From positions 42,040 to 106,039 of the forward strand of contig NZ_JACIJS010000009.1 of assembly GCF_014199445.1 (NCBI RefSeq): a stretch of 64,000 nucleotides of DNA, read 5' to 3'. The first letter of the stretch is position 1; every line of letters begins with the position of its first letter. The notes below the pieces were generated by a model. It did not search any database. It had not been told where the DNA came from and saw only the letters and a list, made by a program, of their open reading frames with translations. The stretch is from Rubricella aquisinus. Lineage in GTDB: Bacteria > Pseudomonadota > Alphaproteobacteria > Rhodobacterales > Rhodobacteraceae. The position numbers and the translations under genes were made by a program. Shown in pieces: positions 8,491 to 17,189 of this stretch.

Positions 8491-9504
8491 TTACGGCCAG
8501 CCAACCTCGTTGAAGATCTGCTGCGCTTCACCGATATGCTCGGCCACTGCGGAGAGGTCCACGTCGTCTGCCTTGAACAGGCCCATATAGGCCACGCTCG
8601 GGGACAGGCCGATGCCCGGCACCGCCGGATATTCGTCATTCCCGGCAGAGAAATACTGCTGCGCCTGATCAGAGGCGAGGTATTCAAGGAACTTGATCGC
8701 GTTCTCCCGGTTCGGCGCATGGGCTGCGACGCCCCCGCCGGACAGGTTCATATGCGCGCCGTTGCCCGCCTGATCGGGGAACACCCAGCCGATCATATCG
8801 AGGCTGTCGGACACGCCGGACACCTCACGGCGCACCGCGCGGCCGAAATAGTAGGTGTTGGACATCGCGATGTCGCACTCACCGGACACAACGCCACGGA
8901 TCTGGTCCGTGTCGCCACCCTGCGGGGCGCGGGCGAAGTTGGCATAGACGCCTTCGGCCCAGTCTTTCGCGGCCTCAGCGCCCAGATGCTCGATCATCGC
9001 GGCGAGGATGGTCTGGGAATAGACATTGGTGGAAGAGCGGATGCAGACCATGCCGCGATATTGCGGATCGGCAAGGTCAGCATAGGTTTGCGGCGGGTTC
9101 GCAACATCGTTCTTGTCATAGAACAGGATGCGCGCACGCTGGGAGAAGCCGAACCACTGGTTGTCATCATCCTGAAGCTGCGCGGGGATGCGCGCCTCCA
9201 GCACGTCGCTGTCGATGGAGGACAGCACGCCCGCGTCTTTCGCGCGGGTCAGGCGGGAGGTGTCCACGGTCAACAGGATATCCGCCGGGGAGTTTGCACC
9301 CTCGGCCTGCATCCGGGCGATCAGTTCGTCCCCATTGCCTTCGATCCGGTTGATCTTGATCCCGGTCATTTCCTCGAAATCGGAATAGAGCCGCTCGTCG
9401 GTCTCATAGTGACGGGAGGAGTAGAGGTTCAACTCCTCAGCGAATGCGGGCGCGGCGATGGCGGCAACGCACAGCGTGGTCAGGGCAGTTTTGCGGTAGG
9501 ACAT
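8491..9504 (-). CDS. Fe(3+) ABC transporter substrate-binding protein (FutA/FbpA type)
   Basis: A 337-residue periplasmic binding protein. Residues 1-22 are a signal peptide ending APAFA, and the mature chain starts EELNLYSSRHYETDERLY. NTYYFGRAV supplies the paired tyrosines usual in ferric-iron binding. It captures Fe(III) for an ABC importer; the permease and ATPase genes are not in the window. The start is supported by TTGGAGTG upstream. Two palindromes upstream (9533-9549, 9594-9608) suggest repression, most plausibly by iron. The gene ends at a good terminator, so it is monocistronic here. Confidence 0.92.
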   Translation of the reverse strand: MSYRKTALTTLCVAAIAAPAFAEELNLYSSRHYETDERLYSDFEEMTGIKINRIEGNGDELIARMQAEGANSPADILLTVDTSRLTRAKDAGVLSSIDSDVLEARIPAQLQDDDNQWFGFSQRARILFYDKNDVANPPQTYADLADPQYRGMVCIRSSTNVYSQTILAAMIEHLGAEAAKDWAEGVYANFARAPQGGDTDQIRGVVSGECDIAMSNTYYFGRAVRREVSGVSDSLDMIGWVFPDQAGNGAHMNLSGGGVAAHAPNRENAIKFLEYLASDQAQQYFSAGNDEYPAVPGIGLSPSVAYMGLFKADDVDLSAVAEHIGEAQQIFNEVGWP

Positions 9505-9532
9505 GGATCACTCCAAGCTGGTGAAATAATTT

Positions 9533-9549
9533 CCGACTGTATCAGTCGG
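9533..9549. promoter_or_regulatory. Palindromic operator candidate 1 upstream of the iron-binding protein gene
   Basis: CCGACTG, TAT, CAGTCGG: perfect 7-bp arms with a 3-bp centre, about 29 bp ahead of the start codon on the minus strand. A near-identical site lies 61 bp away (9594-9608), sharing the flanking AATTTC and GGG bases. This is consistent with a dimeric repressor of iron genes; which one (RirA, Irr, IscR or Fur-like) cannot be decided by eye. Confidence 0.55.
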
Positions 9550-9593
9550 GTACACATGTCGCGTACCTGATGGAAAAGATCAAGAATTAATTT

Positions 9594-9608
9594 CGAGTGT
9601 TTCACTCG
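9594..9608. promoter_or_regulatory. Palindromic operator candidate 2 in the same divergent region
   Basis: CGAGTG, TTT, CACTCG: perfect 6-bp arms with a 3-bp centre, set in the same AATTTC...GGG context as site 1. It lies 50 bp before the mnmH start, so it might affect both divergent genes. Confidence 0.55.
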
Positions 9609-9658
9609 GGCTTTCTGTCGCACCTTTCCGCCGCTCTCCGGTCAGGGTATGAGAGCGC

Positions 9659-10714
9659 ATGAGTATCCCATTGCCATCGCTGACAAACCTGCCCGATCTG
9701 CCCTTTGACGAGGTGATCGACGTGCGCTCCCCTGCCGAATTCGCCGAAGATCACATTCCGGGCGCCGTGAACCTGCCGGTCCTGAGCAATGAGGAGCGGG
9801 CAGAGGTCGGCACCATCTATGTGCAGGACAGCCGATTCCGCGCGCGCAAGATCGGGGCCGCCCTCGTGGCGCGCAATGCCGCCGCCCATCTGCAAACCTA
9901 TCTGGCGGATAAGCCCGGCGGCTATCGCCCGCTGGTCTATTGCTGGCGCGGGGGGCAGCGGTCGGGCAGTTTCGCGCTGATCCTGAGCCAGGTTGGCTGG
10001 CGCGCGGAAACGCTGGAGGGTGGATATCAGACCTATCGCCGGGCCGTGGTCGAACAGCTTTATCACCAGCCCTTTCCCGCACGGATCGTGGTGCTGGACG
10101 GAAACACCGGCACCGCCAAGACCGACATGCTGGCGCATCTTGCCGCGCAGGGCGTTCAGGTGATCGACCTTGAAGGGCTCGCCAATCATCGCGGCTCCGT
10201 TTTTGGGGCGCGGGGCGGGCAACCGTCGCAAAAGATGTTTGAGGGGTATCTCGCGCAAGAGGTCGTCGCCCTTGATCCCACACGCCCGGTCGTGGTGGAG
10301 GCCGAATCGAGCAAAATCGGCGCGCTGTCCCTGCCGCCAACTCTGTGGAAAGCCATGGTCGACGCCCCGCGCCTGCGGCTGAGCGCGCCGCTATCCGCGC
10401 GCGCGTCCTATCTGACGCGGGCCTATGCCGATATCGTCGCGGATGAGGCGCGGTTGCGGGAGGTTCTGGCGCGGCTGGTGCCGATGCACGGCCATGAGAA
10501 AATCCATGATTGGCAGCGGCTCGCCCAATCGGGTGCGTTTGAGGAGCTGGCCGCTGCATTGATGGCCGAGCATTACGATCCCCGCTACGAAAAGCAGCGT
10601 GGGCGGATAGACGGGCGCGCGGAGGAGGTCATCACGCTGGACAGCCTGACCGACAGCGCGCTGGCCACTGCCGCCCCCGGCATCGCCGCGGCGGTAGTAC
10701 GGATCAGCGGCTAG
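9659..10714 (+). CDS. mnmH: tRNA 2-selenouridine(34) synthase
   Basis: A 351-residue protein with an N-terminal rhodanese domain (about 10-130) carrying the active-site YCWRGGQRSG near residue 95. A P-loop domain follows with GNTGTAKTD near residue 147. MnmH (SelU) uses selenophosphate to convert 2-thiouridine to 2-selenouridine at the wobble base of Lys, Glu and Gln tRNAs. The selenophosphate maker selD lies convergently next to it; the two genes share the CTAG at 10711-10714 as their stop codons. This is the selenouridine branch of selenium use; no selA, selB or selC is visible here. Confidence 0.94.
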   Translation: MSIPLPSLTNLPDLPFDEVIDVRSPAEFAEDHIPGAVNLPVLSNEERAEVGTIYVQDSRFRARKIGAALVARNAAAHLQTYLADKPGGYRPLVYCWRGGQRSGSFALILSQVGWRAETLEGGYQTYRRAVVEQLYHQPFPARIVVLDGNTGTAKTDMLAHLAAQGVQVIDLEGLANHRGSVFGARGGQPSQKMFEGYLAQEVVALDPTRPVVVEAESSKIGALSLPPTLWKAMVDAPRLRLSAPLSARASYLTRAYADIVADEARLREVLARLVPMHGHEKIHDWQRLAQSGAFEELAAALMAEHYDPRYEKQRGRIDGRAEEVITLDSLTDSALATAAPGIAAAVVRISG

Positions 10715-12894
10715 ATCACCTCAATCCATGGCGTGCCTTCGGTAACCTCCCCGATCCGGGCGGCTGGCACTTCCTGTGACGCCAGTTCGGACAAGACGGC
10801 CTCTGCGTGATCCGCTGGCACGGCGGCAAGCAATCCACCCGCCGTTTGCGGATCGAAAAGAAGCGGCACCGCCGGGTGATCCGGCAGGGTCATGCGGTGG
10901 CGCACCATCTCATTGGCCGGAAACAGGCTGGAGCGGATGCCTGCTGCCGCGCAGTCCGCTGCCCCCGGCAGGACGGGGACCGCATCCAATGCCAGTGTCG
11001 CGGCGGCCCCTGATTGCTCCAGCATCGTCATCAGATGTCCAGCAAGGCCAAAGCCCGTAACATCCGTCATCGCATGGGCCACGGGGGCAAGGCAGGCCGC
11101 ATCCCGCGCCAGCGGACGCATCATGCTGGCATAGGCATCCACCACATCGCGCCCGCGCGCCTGACCGCGCATCTCTGCCGCCAGAAGGGTGCCGCTGCCG
11201 ATGGGCTTGGTCAGGATCAGAACATCGCCGGGCCGGGCACCGGATTGGCGCGTGGCCTGCCCTTCAAGAAGGCCGGTGACCGTGACCCCCAGCGAGAACT
11301 CCGCACCGACACTGCTGTGCCCGCCCACAATGCTTGCGCCCGCGTCCTCGACCACCTGTTGCGTAGCGGTTAGGAGTTCGGCCAGCATGTCGGCCTGCAT
11401 CGGCCCGGTCATGCGCGGCAGTGTGGCGGATACCAGCACTGCCTGCGGTGCCGCCCCCATCGCCCACACATCGCCAAGCGCGTGTACGGTGGCAATCTTG
11501 GCGAAGGTCCACGGATCCTCGACAAAGGCGCGGATATGGTCGGTCGTGATAACCTGCGCGCCAGCGCCATGGCGCAACACTGCCGCGTCATCGCCCGCGC
11601 CCTGCAACACGTCCGGGTGGGTGTGTGTTGGCAGTGTCGCAAGCGCCGTTTTCAGATCGGCTTGCGCGACCTTCGCCCCGCATCCACCGCACAGCGGTGT
11701 GTCCCCTAGCAGATCGCGCAGCCCATGGGCCACCTCACGCGGCAGGGCAGGGGGCTGCATCCGGGGCAGATGGGTGAACTGGTCCATGAATTTGCGGTCG
11801 ATCCGGTCTTTCAGCCGCCACAGATAAGCCCCGTCAAAGGTCAGGCCGAACTTGTCCGCGACCGCGCCCTTGCCCCCGGTGGAGATCAGCTTGAGGTAAT
11901 CGCGCTGCGGATGGAACGGTTTGCGCTGCCCGCCGGTGAGGTCCGCGCGCAGGTTATGGGCTAGCTTCGGAGCTTCGCGCACCGCGAACACGCCCGCCTT
12001 GGGCCGTGGCGCGTGAGAAAGATGCGCGCAATCCCCCACCGCATAGATCGCGGGATCGGAGGAGCGCAGGCACTCATCAACGCGGATGAACCCGTCCTCC
12101 AGATCAAGATCGGTATCCGCCAGCCAGCCATGGGGCCGCGCGCCCGCCGCCCCGGTGACGAACCCAGCAGGCAGCGTGTCGCCATCCGCCAGCACGATAT
12201 GATCGGCATGGATCTGGGCAGGGTGCGCATCGGTGCGCAGGGTCACACCGAGCCGCGCCATATGGGCCAAAAGGGCGCGGCGTGCGCCCTCCCCGATGCC
12301 ATTCAGCGCCACAGGCCCCGCTTCCAGCACCGTGATGCGATACTCCGATAGGCCCGCGCGGCGCATCCGCTCCGCCATGGCGAGGGACAATTCCACCCCA
12401 CCGACGCCGCCGCCGATGACGGCGACATTGGCGGGCAGGGTCCGGGCGCGCGCCGCATCCAGAAACGCCTCCCATGCGCCCGCGAAAGGGCCAAGCGGCT
12501 TGGCCGGGACGGCATGCTCGGCAAAGCCGGGAAGCTCGGGCATGGCGGAGGTGATGCCAATGTCGATCGACGCGATATCATAGCGGATCGGGGCGCGCCC
12601 GGGCACGGTGATCCGCCGCGTGCTCCGGTCAATCGCGCTTACCGCACCAAGGATCAGGCGCGCGCCCGCGTGCCGCGCCAGCGTGACCATGTCGATATCG
12701 AGCGCCTCGCGCGGGTAATGCCCCGCGACATGCCCCGGCAGCATCCCGGTATAGGGTGCCGTCGGGGCCGGGTTGATCAGGGTCAGGCGCGCGCCGGGCA
12801 GCGGGGCCATGCCCCATTTGCGCAGCACAAGCGCATGGGTGTGGCCGCCGCCGATCAGGACGACATCGCGCGTCAGGGGAAGGGGCAGGTGCAT
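10711..12894 (-). CDS. selD: Selenide, water dikinase fused to an N-terminal FAD/NAD-binding oxidoreductase
   Basis: A 727-residue fusion. Residues 1 to about 360 are a pyridine nucleotide-disulfide-type oxidoreductase (VLIGGGHTHALVLRKWG at the start, VIGGGVGGVELSLAMAERM in the middle, YAVGDCAHL near the end). Residues about 390-727 are SelD, with the catalytic cysteine region CGGCGAKV near residue 400, GAGDDAAVL and HALGDVWAMGA. SelD makes selenophosphate from selenide and ATP; the fused domain may generate or deliver reduced selenium, which is inference. The ATG at 12894 is chosen because the GGGHTH nucleotide-binding fold then starts a few residues in. It is convergent with mnmH, its likely client. 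Confidence 0.93.
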   Translation of the reverse strand: MHLPLPLTRDVVLIGGGHTHALVLRKWGMAPLPGARLTLINPAPTAPYTGMLPGHVAGHYPREALDIDMVTLARHAGARLILGAVSAIDRSTRRITVPGRAPIRYDIASIDIGITSAMPELPGFAEHAVPAKPLGPFAGAWEAFLDAARARTLPANVAVIGGGVGGVELSLAMAERMRRAGLSEYRITVLEAGPVALNGIGEGARRALLAHMARLGVTLRTDAHPAQIHADHIVLADGDTLPAGFVTGAAGARPHGWLADTDLDLEDGFIRVDECLRSSDPAIYAVGDCAHLSHAPRPKAGVFAVREAPKLAHNLRADLTGGQRKPFHPQRDYLKLISTGGKGAVADKFGLTFDGAYLWRLKDRIDRKFMDQFTHLPRMQPPALPREVAHGLRDLLGDTPLCGGCGAKVAQADLKTALATLPTHTHPDVLQGAGDDAAVLRHGAGAQVITTDHIRAFVEDPWTFAKIATVHALGDVWAMGAAPQAVLVSATLPRMTGPMQADMLAELLTATQQVVEDAGASIVGGHSSVGAEFSLGVTVTGLLEGQATRQSGARPGDVLILTKPIGSGTLLAAEMRGQARGRDVVDAYASMMRPLARDAACLAPVAHAMTDVTGFGLAGHLMTMLEQSGAAATLALDAVPVLPGAADCAAAGIRSSLFPANEMVRHRMTLPDHPAVPLLFDPQTAGGLLAAVPADHAEAVLSELASQEVPAARIGEVTEGTPWIEVI

Positions 12895-13003
12895 GGCGGG
12901 CCTCGTCTTTCCATATGAACTTTGACTATATCGTCCTAGGTGGTTTGGCGAGGGACGCCGGGCGCGCGTCACGGGAAAGTCAGCACAGGTTGATCACGCG
13001 GAA

Positions 13004-13039
13004 GCCTCCGGCGGGGTATATTTGAAGAAAGTGAATTGG
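13004..13039 (+). repeat. GCCTCCGGCGGGG tail repeat, copy b
   Basis: A full 36-bp plus-strand copy (GCCTCCGGCGGGG ... GAATTGG). It ends exactly at the base before the ATG of the following hydrolase gene, so its AAGAAAG stretch would have to serve as the ribosome-binding region. Confidence 0.9.
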
Positions 13040-14512
13040 ATGAGGGTGCGCGCTTGGATCATCGCGGTATGTGCGCTGGCTGCGATTGCCGTGTCCGTCT
13101 GGCAGTTGGAGCGGGATCGGGCGGGGCTGGAGATCGAGGCGCTGGACGTGGGGGCCATCCCCGCGACCGTCTACCGCGCCGGGGACACGCCGCGCCCGGT
13201 GGTGGTGATCGCCCATGGCTTTGCCGGATCGCGGCAGTTGATGGAGCCCTTTGCTCTCACGCTGGCGCAGGCCGGGTATGCCGCTGTTAGCTTTGATTTC
13301 GCGGGGCACGGGCGCAATCCGGTGCCGATGTCGGGAGATGTGACGCGGATCGACGGGACCACGCGCCTTTTGATGGACGAGGTCGGCGCGGTGACGGACG
13401 CGGCACTGGCGCAGCCATGGGCCGATGGGCGCGTGGCCCTTTTGGGGCATTCCATGGCCTCTGACATTATCGTGCGGCAAGCGCTGGAGGATGCCCGGGT
13501 TGAGGCCGTTGTCGCGATCTCCATGTTTTCCGAAGCGGTCACGGCGGATGCGCCCGTGCGGCTTTTGATCCTGACCGGAGAGTGGGAGGGGCTGCTGGCG
13601 GAGGAAGCCCTGCGGGCGCTCAGGCTCGTTGATCCGGGTGCGGATTACGGCGAGACGGTTGGCCCGCCGCCGAGGCGCGCGGTGCTCGCGCCCTCGGTCG
13701 AGCATGTGGGGGTCTTGTATTCCGGCACCAGCCTGCGGGAAGCACGGGCATGGCTGGGGGAGGGGTTTGGCCAGAGCGCTGACGGAGCGGTCACCCTTCG
13801 CGGCGGCTGGATTTTGTTGCTGCTTGGCGGTCTTGCGGTGCTCGCATGGCCCCTGAGCCGCTTGGCCCCGGTGGCCCCCCGGCAGGCGGCGGCGATCCCG
13901 CGTGGCGTGTTCTGGCAAGCGAGCCTGTTGCCCGCGCTGATCACGCCGCTCCTGTTGTGGCCCGTTGAATTTCGCGTCCTGCCGGTGTTGGTCGCGGACT
14001 ACCTTGGCCTGCATATGCTGGTCTATGGTGGCCTGAGCCTGTTCATTCTGTGGCGCGCGGGGATACTGCGCAGAGACGGGCGGGCGCTGATCTGGGGCGG
14101 GGTGTTGGCGCTTTACGGGATTGCGGTGTTTGGCGGGGCGCTGGATCGGTATGTTTCGAGTTTCATGCCCCATGCCGGGCGGATCGCGGTCATTGCGGTG
14201 CTGTGTCTGGGGGCCATTCCCTACATGCTGTCGGATGCGATCCTGAGCGCGGGCGGGGCTGCGCCGATATGGCGTCGGCTGATTGTAAAACTCGCGTTTC
14301 TCGGCTCACTCGGCATCGCCGTGGCGCTGGATTTCGAGGGGCTGATGTTCCTTCTGATCATTCTGCCGGTGATTGTGTTGTTTTTCAGTGTGTTCGGGCT
14401 GATGGGCGGATGGGTGGGCCGCCGGATCGGCACGCCCTATCCGGTGGGGCTGGGGCTTGGGCTGGTGCTGGCGTGGTCACTGGGTGTGACCTTTCCGATG
14501 TTTGCGGGTTAG
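13040..14512 (+). CDS. Alpha/beta hydrolase with C-terminal multi-helix membrane domain
   Basis: A 490-residue protein. An N-terminal membrane anchor (WIIAVCALAAIAVSVW) precedes an alpha/beta-hydrolase domain (about 45-240) with AHGFAGSR as the oxyanion-loop region and the nucleophile elbow LLGHSMAS near residue 135. Residues about 255-490 are seven or so hydrophobic helices. This pairing of an extracytoplasmic-looking hydrolase with a polytopic domain is unusual and I cannot name its substrate. The ATG at 13040 abuts a repeat copy; an in-frame ATG at 13022 lies inside the repeat and is less likely. It ends just before the operator of the glycogen operon, which belongs to the next transcript. 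Confidence 0.78.
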   Translation: MRVRAWIIAVCALAAIAVSVWQLERDRAGLEIEALDVGAIPATVYRAGDTPRPVVVIAHGFAGSRQLMEPFALTLAQAGYAAVSFDFAGHGRNPVPMSGDVTRIDGTTRLLMDEVGAVTDAALAQPWADGRVALLGHSMASDIIVRQALEDARVEAVVAISMFSEAVTADAPVRLLILTGEWEGLLAEEALRALRLVDPGADYGETVGPPPRRAVLAPSVEHVGVLYSGTSLREARAWLGEGFGQSADGAVTLRGGWILLLLGGLAVLAWPLSRLAPVAPRQAAAIPRGVFWQASLLPALITPLLLWPVEFRVLPVLVADYLGLHMLVYGGLSLFILWRAGILRRDGRALIWGGVLALYGIAVFGGALDRYVSSFMPHAGRIAVIAVLCLGAIPYMLSDAILSAGGAAPIWRRLIVKLAFLGSLGIAVALDFEGLMFLLIILPVIVLFFSVFGLMGGWVGRRIGTPYPVGLGLGLVLAWSLGVTFPMFAG

Positions 14513-14519
14513 AGGCTTC

Positions 14520-14531
14520 CAAACCGGTTTG
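14520..14531. promoter_or_regulatory. LacI-type palindromic operator candidate ahead of the glycogen operon
   Basis: CAAACCGGTTTG is a perfect 12-bp palindrome with the central CG typical of LacI-family sites. It lies about 90 bp upstream of glgP and 23 bp upstream of the promoter candidate at 14554. A 14-bp version of the same palindrome occurs at 47256-47269. Confidence 0.55.
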
Positions 14532-14553
14532 AGGTTCGGCTTGCAACCCGCGC

Positions 14554-14579
14554 GGAACGGTGCTTAGGGTCAGATCGTT
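14554..14579 (+). promoter_or_regulatory. GGAAC-N17-CGTT promoter candidate (EcfG-type) of the glycogen operon
   Basis: GGAAC (14554-14558) and CGTT (14576-14579) are separated by 17 bp, matching the general-stress sigma factor EcfG consensus known in alphaproteobacteria. It lies 41 bp ahead of the glgP ATG. Whether this organism has EcfG cannot be told from the window. Confidence 0.5.
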
Positions 14580-14620
14580 AATCAGTCGCGCAGACCGCGC
14601 GCCACATGATTGGAAAGACT

Positions 14621-17086
14621 ATGACCCAGACCGCACCGATGAATGACGTCACCAACTTGCCCCGCCCCACCGCACGGGAAAGCGACCCGACCACATTGGC
14701 CGCTGAGATCACGGAGCGGTTGACCTACCGCATCGGGAAGGACGCCGCCGCCGCGACGGAGCATGACTGGCTGACGGCAGCGACGCTGGTGGTGCGCGAC
14801 CGGATCGTGGATCAGTGGATGCATTCCACGCGGGAGACTTATGCCAAACAGGGCAAGCGGGTTTACTACCTGTCGGCGGAATTCCTGATCGGGCGGCTTT
14901 TGCGGGATGCGGTCACGAACCTTGGCCTGATGGAGAACCTGCAAACCGCGCTGAGCGATCTGGGCGTGGACTATGATATCCTCGCGGAATTGGAGCCGGA
15001 TGCGGCACTTGGCAATGGCGGCCTTGGCCGTTTGGCCGCGTGTTTCATGGAAAGCATGGCGAGCGTGGATGTGCCTGCTTACGGCTACGGCATTCGGTAT
15101 GTGCATGGGCTGTTCCGGCAGGATGTGCGCGATGGCTGGCAGGTCGAGTTTCCGGAGACATGGCTGCAACACGGCAATCCATGGGAATTCCCGCGCCGCG
15201 AATCCTCATATGAGATCGGGTTCGGCGGCCATGTGAATTATGACGACAATGACACCTGCATCTGGACCCCGCGAGAGCGCTACATGGCGGAGGCGTATGA
15301 CACGCCCATCGTCGGCTGGCAGGCCAAACGGGTGAACACCTTGCGCCTGTGGAAGGCCGAACCGCTGGATCCGATCCGGCTTGAGGCGTTCAACGCGGGC
15401 GACCATATCGGCGCGCTTCAGGACAGCAACAAGGCGGAGGCGCTGAGCCGCGTGCTCTATCCCGCCGATGAAACGCTCGCTGGGCAGGAATTGCGGCTGC
15501 GGCAGGAGTATTTCTTCTGCTCCGCCAGCTTGCAGGACATTCTGCGCCGGCATTTGCAGCAATATGACAGCCTGAGCAATCTGGCCGATAAGGTCGCGAT
15601 ACAGCTTAATGACACGCACCCGGCGGTCAGCGTGGCGGAGCTGATGCGCCTGATGATGGACGTGCACGGCATGGCGTTTGACGACGCGTGGGATTTGACC
15701 AAGCGGACCATCGCCTACACCAACCACACGCTGCTACCCGAGGCGCTGGAAAGCTGGGCCGTGCCGCTATTCGAGCGGATGTTGCCGCGCCATATGCAGA
15801 TCATTTTCCAGATCAACGCGCGGGTGCTCAAAGAGGTGCGCGTCACCAACGCCTTCTCGGATGAGCAGATCGCGGCCATGTCCCTGATTGATGAGAATGG
15901 GGAGCGCCGGGTGCGGATGGGCAACCTTGCCTTTGCGGGCGCGCATTCGATCAACGGCGTCTCGGGGCTGCACACCGATCTGATGAAAAAGACGGTGTTT
16001 GCCGATTATCACAAACTCTATCCGCTGCGGATCAACAACAAGACGAATGGGATCACCCCGCGCCGTTGGCTGGCGCAGGCGAACCCTGATTTGTACGCGC
16101 TCTGCCGCGAGGTGGCGGGCGATGACATCCTCAGCGATCTTGATCAGTTGAAGGCGCTCGATACCGTGGCGGAGGACGCCGCGTTTCAGGAACGTTTCCG
16201 CGCGATCAAGCGGGCGAATAAGGGCAAACTTGCCGATCTGGTGAAGGATCGCATCGGGCTTACCGTCCATCCTGACGCGATGTTCGATATCCAGATCAAG
16301 CGTATCCATGAATACAAACGCCAGCTTCTCAATATCATCGAGACAGTAGCACTCTACGATCAGATGCGCAGCCATCCTGAGCGGAACTGGGCGCCGCGCG
16401 TCAAATTCTTCGCCGGGAAGGCCGCACCGAGCTATCATAACGCCAAGCTGATCATCAAACTGGCCAATGACGTGGCGCGCGCGATCAACCGCGATCCGGC
16501 GGTGCGCGATCTTTTGCGCGTGGTGTTCCTGCCGAATTACAACGTCAGCCTTGCCGAAGTGATGGTGCCGGGCGCGGACCTGTCGGAGCAAATCTCCACC
16601 GCGGGGATGGAGGCATCGGGCACCGGCAACATGAAGTTTGCCCTCAATGGTGCGCTGACCATCGGTACGCTAGATGGCGCGAATGTGGAGATGAAAGAGA
16701 ATGTCGGCGACGACAACATCATCATCTTTGGCATGACCGCAGCAGAAGTCGAGGCCGCGCGGCGCGACGGGCATAACCCGTCCGCGATCATCGACGGATC
16801 GCCCGAGTTGAAACAGGCGCTCAACGCGATTGAAAGCGGCGTGTTCTCCCCCGGTGATGAGCACCGCTACCGCGATTTGATCGGCGGTTTGCGCACATCC
16901 GACTGGTTCATGGTCGCGGCCGATTTTGAGGCCTATGCCAGCGCGCAGCGCCATGTGGATGGCCTGTGGAAAACGCCCGCAACATGGGACGCGATGGCGA
17001 TCCGCAACACGGCGCGGATGGGCTATTTCTCCTCTGATCGGACGATCCGGCAATACGCGCGCGAAATCTGGGGCGTGTTGGATTGA
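14621..17086 (+). CDS. glgP: Glycogen/starch/alpha-glucan phosphorylase
   Basis: An 821-residue GT35 enzyme that phosphorolyses alpha-1,4-glucan to glucose 1-phosphate. The N-terminal DAALGNGGLGRLAACFMESMA block and the pyridoxal-phosphate region EASGTGNMKFALNGALTIGT (Lys near 672) are diagnostic. Length is standard. The ATG at 14621 follows GGAAAG; an in-frame ATG at 14606 is upstream of it. It is the first gene of a six-gene plus-strand run (glgP, glgB, glgC, glgA, glgX, alpha-glucosidase), combining storage and breakdown of glycogen in one transcript. Confidence 0.97.
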   Translation: MTQTAPMNDVTNLPRPTARESDPTTLAAEITERLTYRIGKDAAAATEHDWLTAATLVVRDRIVDQWMHSTRETYAKQGKRVYYLSAEFLIGRLLRDAVTNLGLMENLQTALSDLGVDYDILAELEPDAALGNGGLGRLAACFMESMASVDVPAYGYGIRYVHGLFRQDVRDGWQVEFPETWLQHGNPWEFPRRESSYEIGFGGHVNYDDNDTCIWTPRERYMAEAYDTPIVGWQAKRVNTLRLWKAEPLDPIRLEAFNAGDHIGALQDSNKAEALSRVLYPADETLAGQELRLRQEYFFCSASLQDILRRHLQQYDSLSNLADKVAIQLNDTHPAVSVAELMRLMMDVHGMAFDDAWDLTKRTIAYTNHTLLPEALESWAVPLFERMLPRHMQIIFQINARVLKEVRVTNAFSDEQIAAMSLIDENGERRVRMGNLAFAGAHSINGVSGLHTDLMKKTVFADYHKLYPLRINNKTNGITPRRWLAQANPDLYALCREVAGDDILSDLDQLKALDTVAEDAAFQERFRAIKRANKGKLADLVKDRIGLTVHPDAMFDIQIKRIHEYKRQLLNIIETVALYDQMRSHPERNWAPRVKFFAGKAAPSYHNAKLIIKLANDVARAINRDPAVRDLLRVVFLPNYNVSLAEVMVPGADLSEQISTAGMEASGTGNMKFALNGALTIGTLDGANVEMKENVGDDNIIIFGMTAAEVEAARRDGHNPSAIIDGSPELKQALNAIESGVFSPGDEHRYRDLIGGLRTSDWFMVAADFEAYASAQRHVDGLWKTPATWDAMAIRNTARMGYFSSDRTIRQYAREIWGVLD

Positions 17087-17189
17087 TCCCGGCACGGAAC
17101 CAACCCAAGCTCTGATGCGATAGTTAGGGAAGTATGAAGGACAGGCGGGGCGGATCGCGCCCCGCACCCACGACAAACGGGAGACAGGA

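Noticed and set aside
10711..12894. Selenocysteine incorporation locus
   Set aside because: Only selD and mnmH are present; no selA, selB, selC or in-frame UGA selenoprotein was seen, so only selenouridine is supported.
17096..17130. GGAAC after glgP as another EcfG-type promoter
   Set aside because: At 16-17 bp there is CGAT rather than CGTT, so the match is not good enough.
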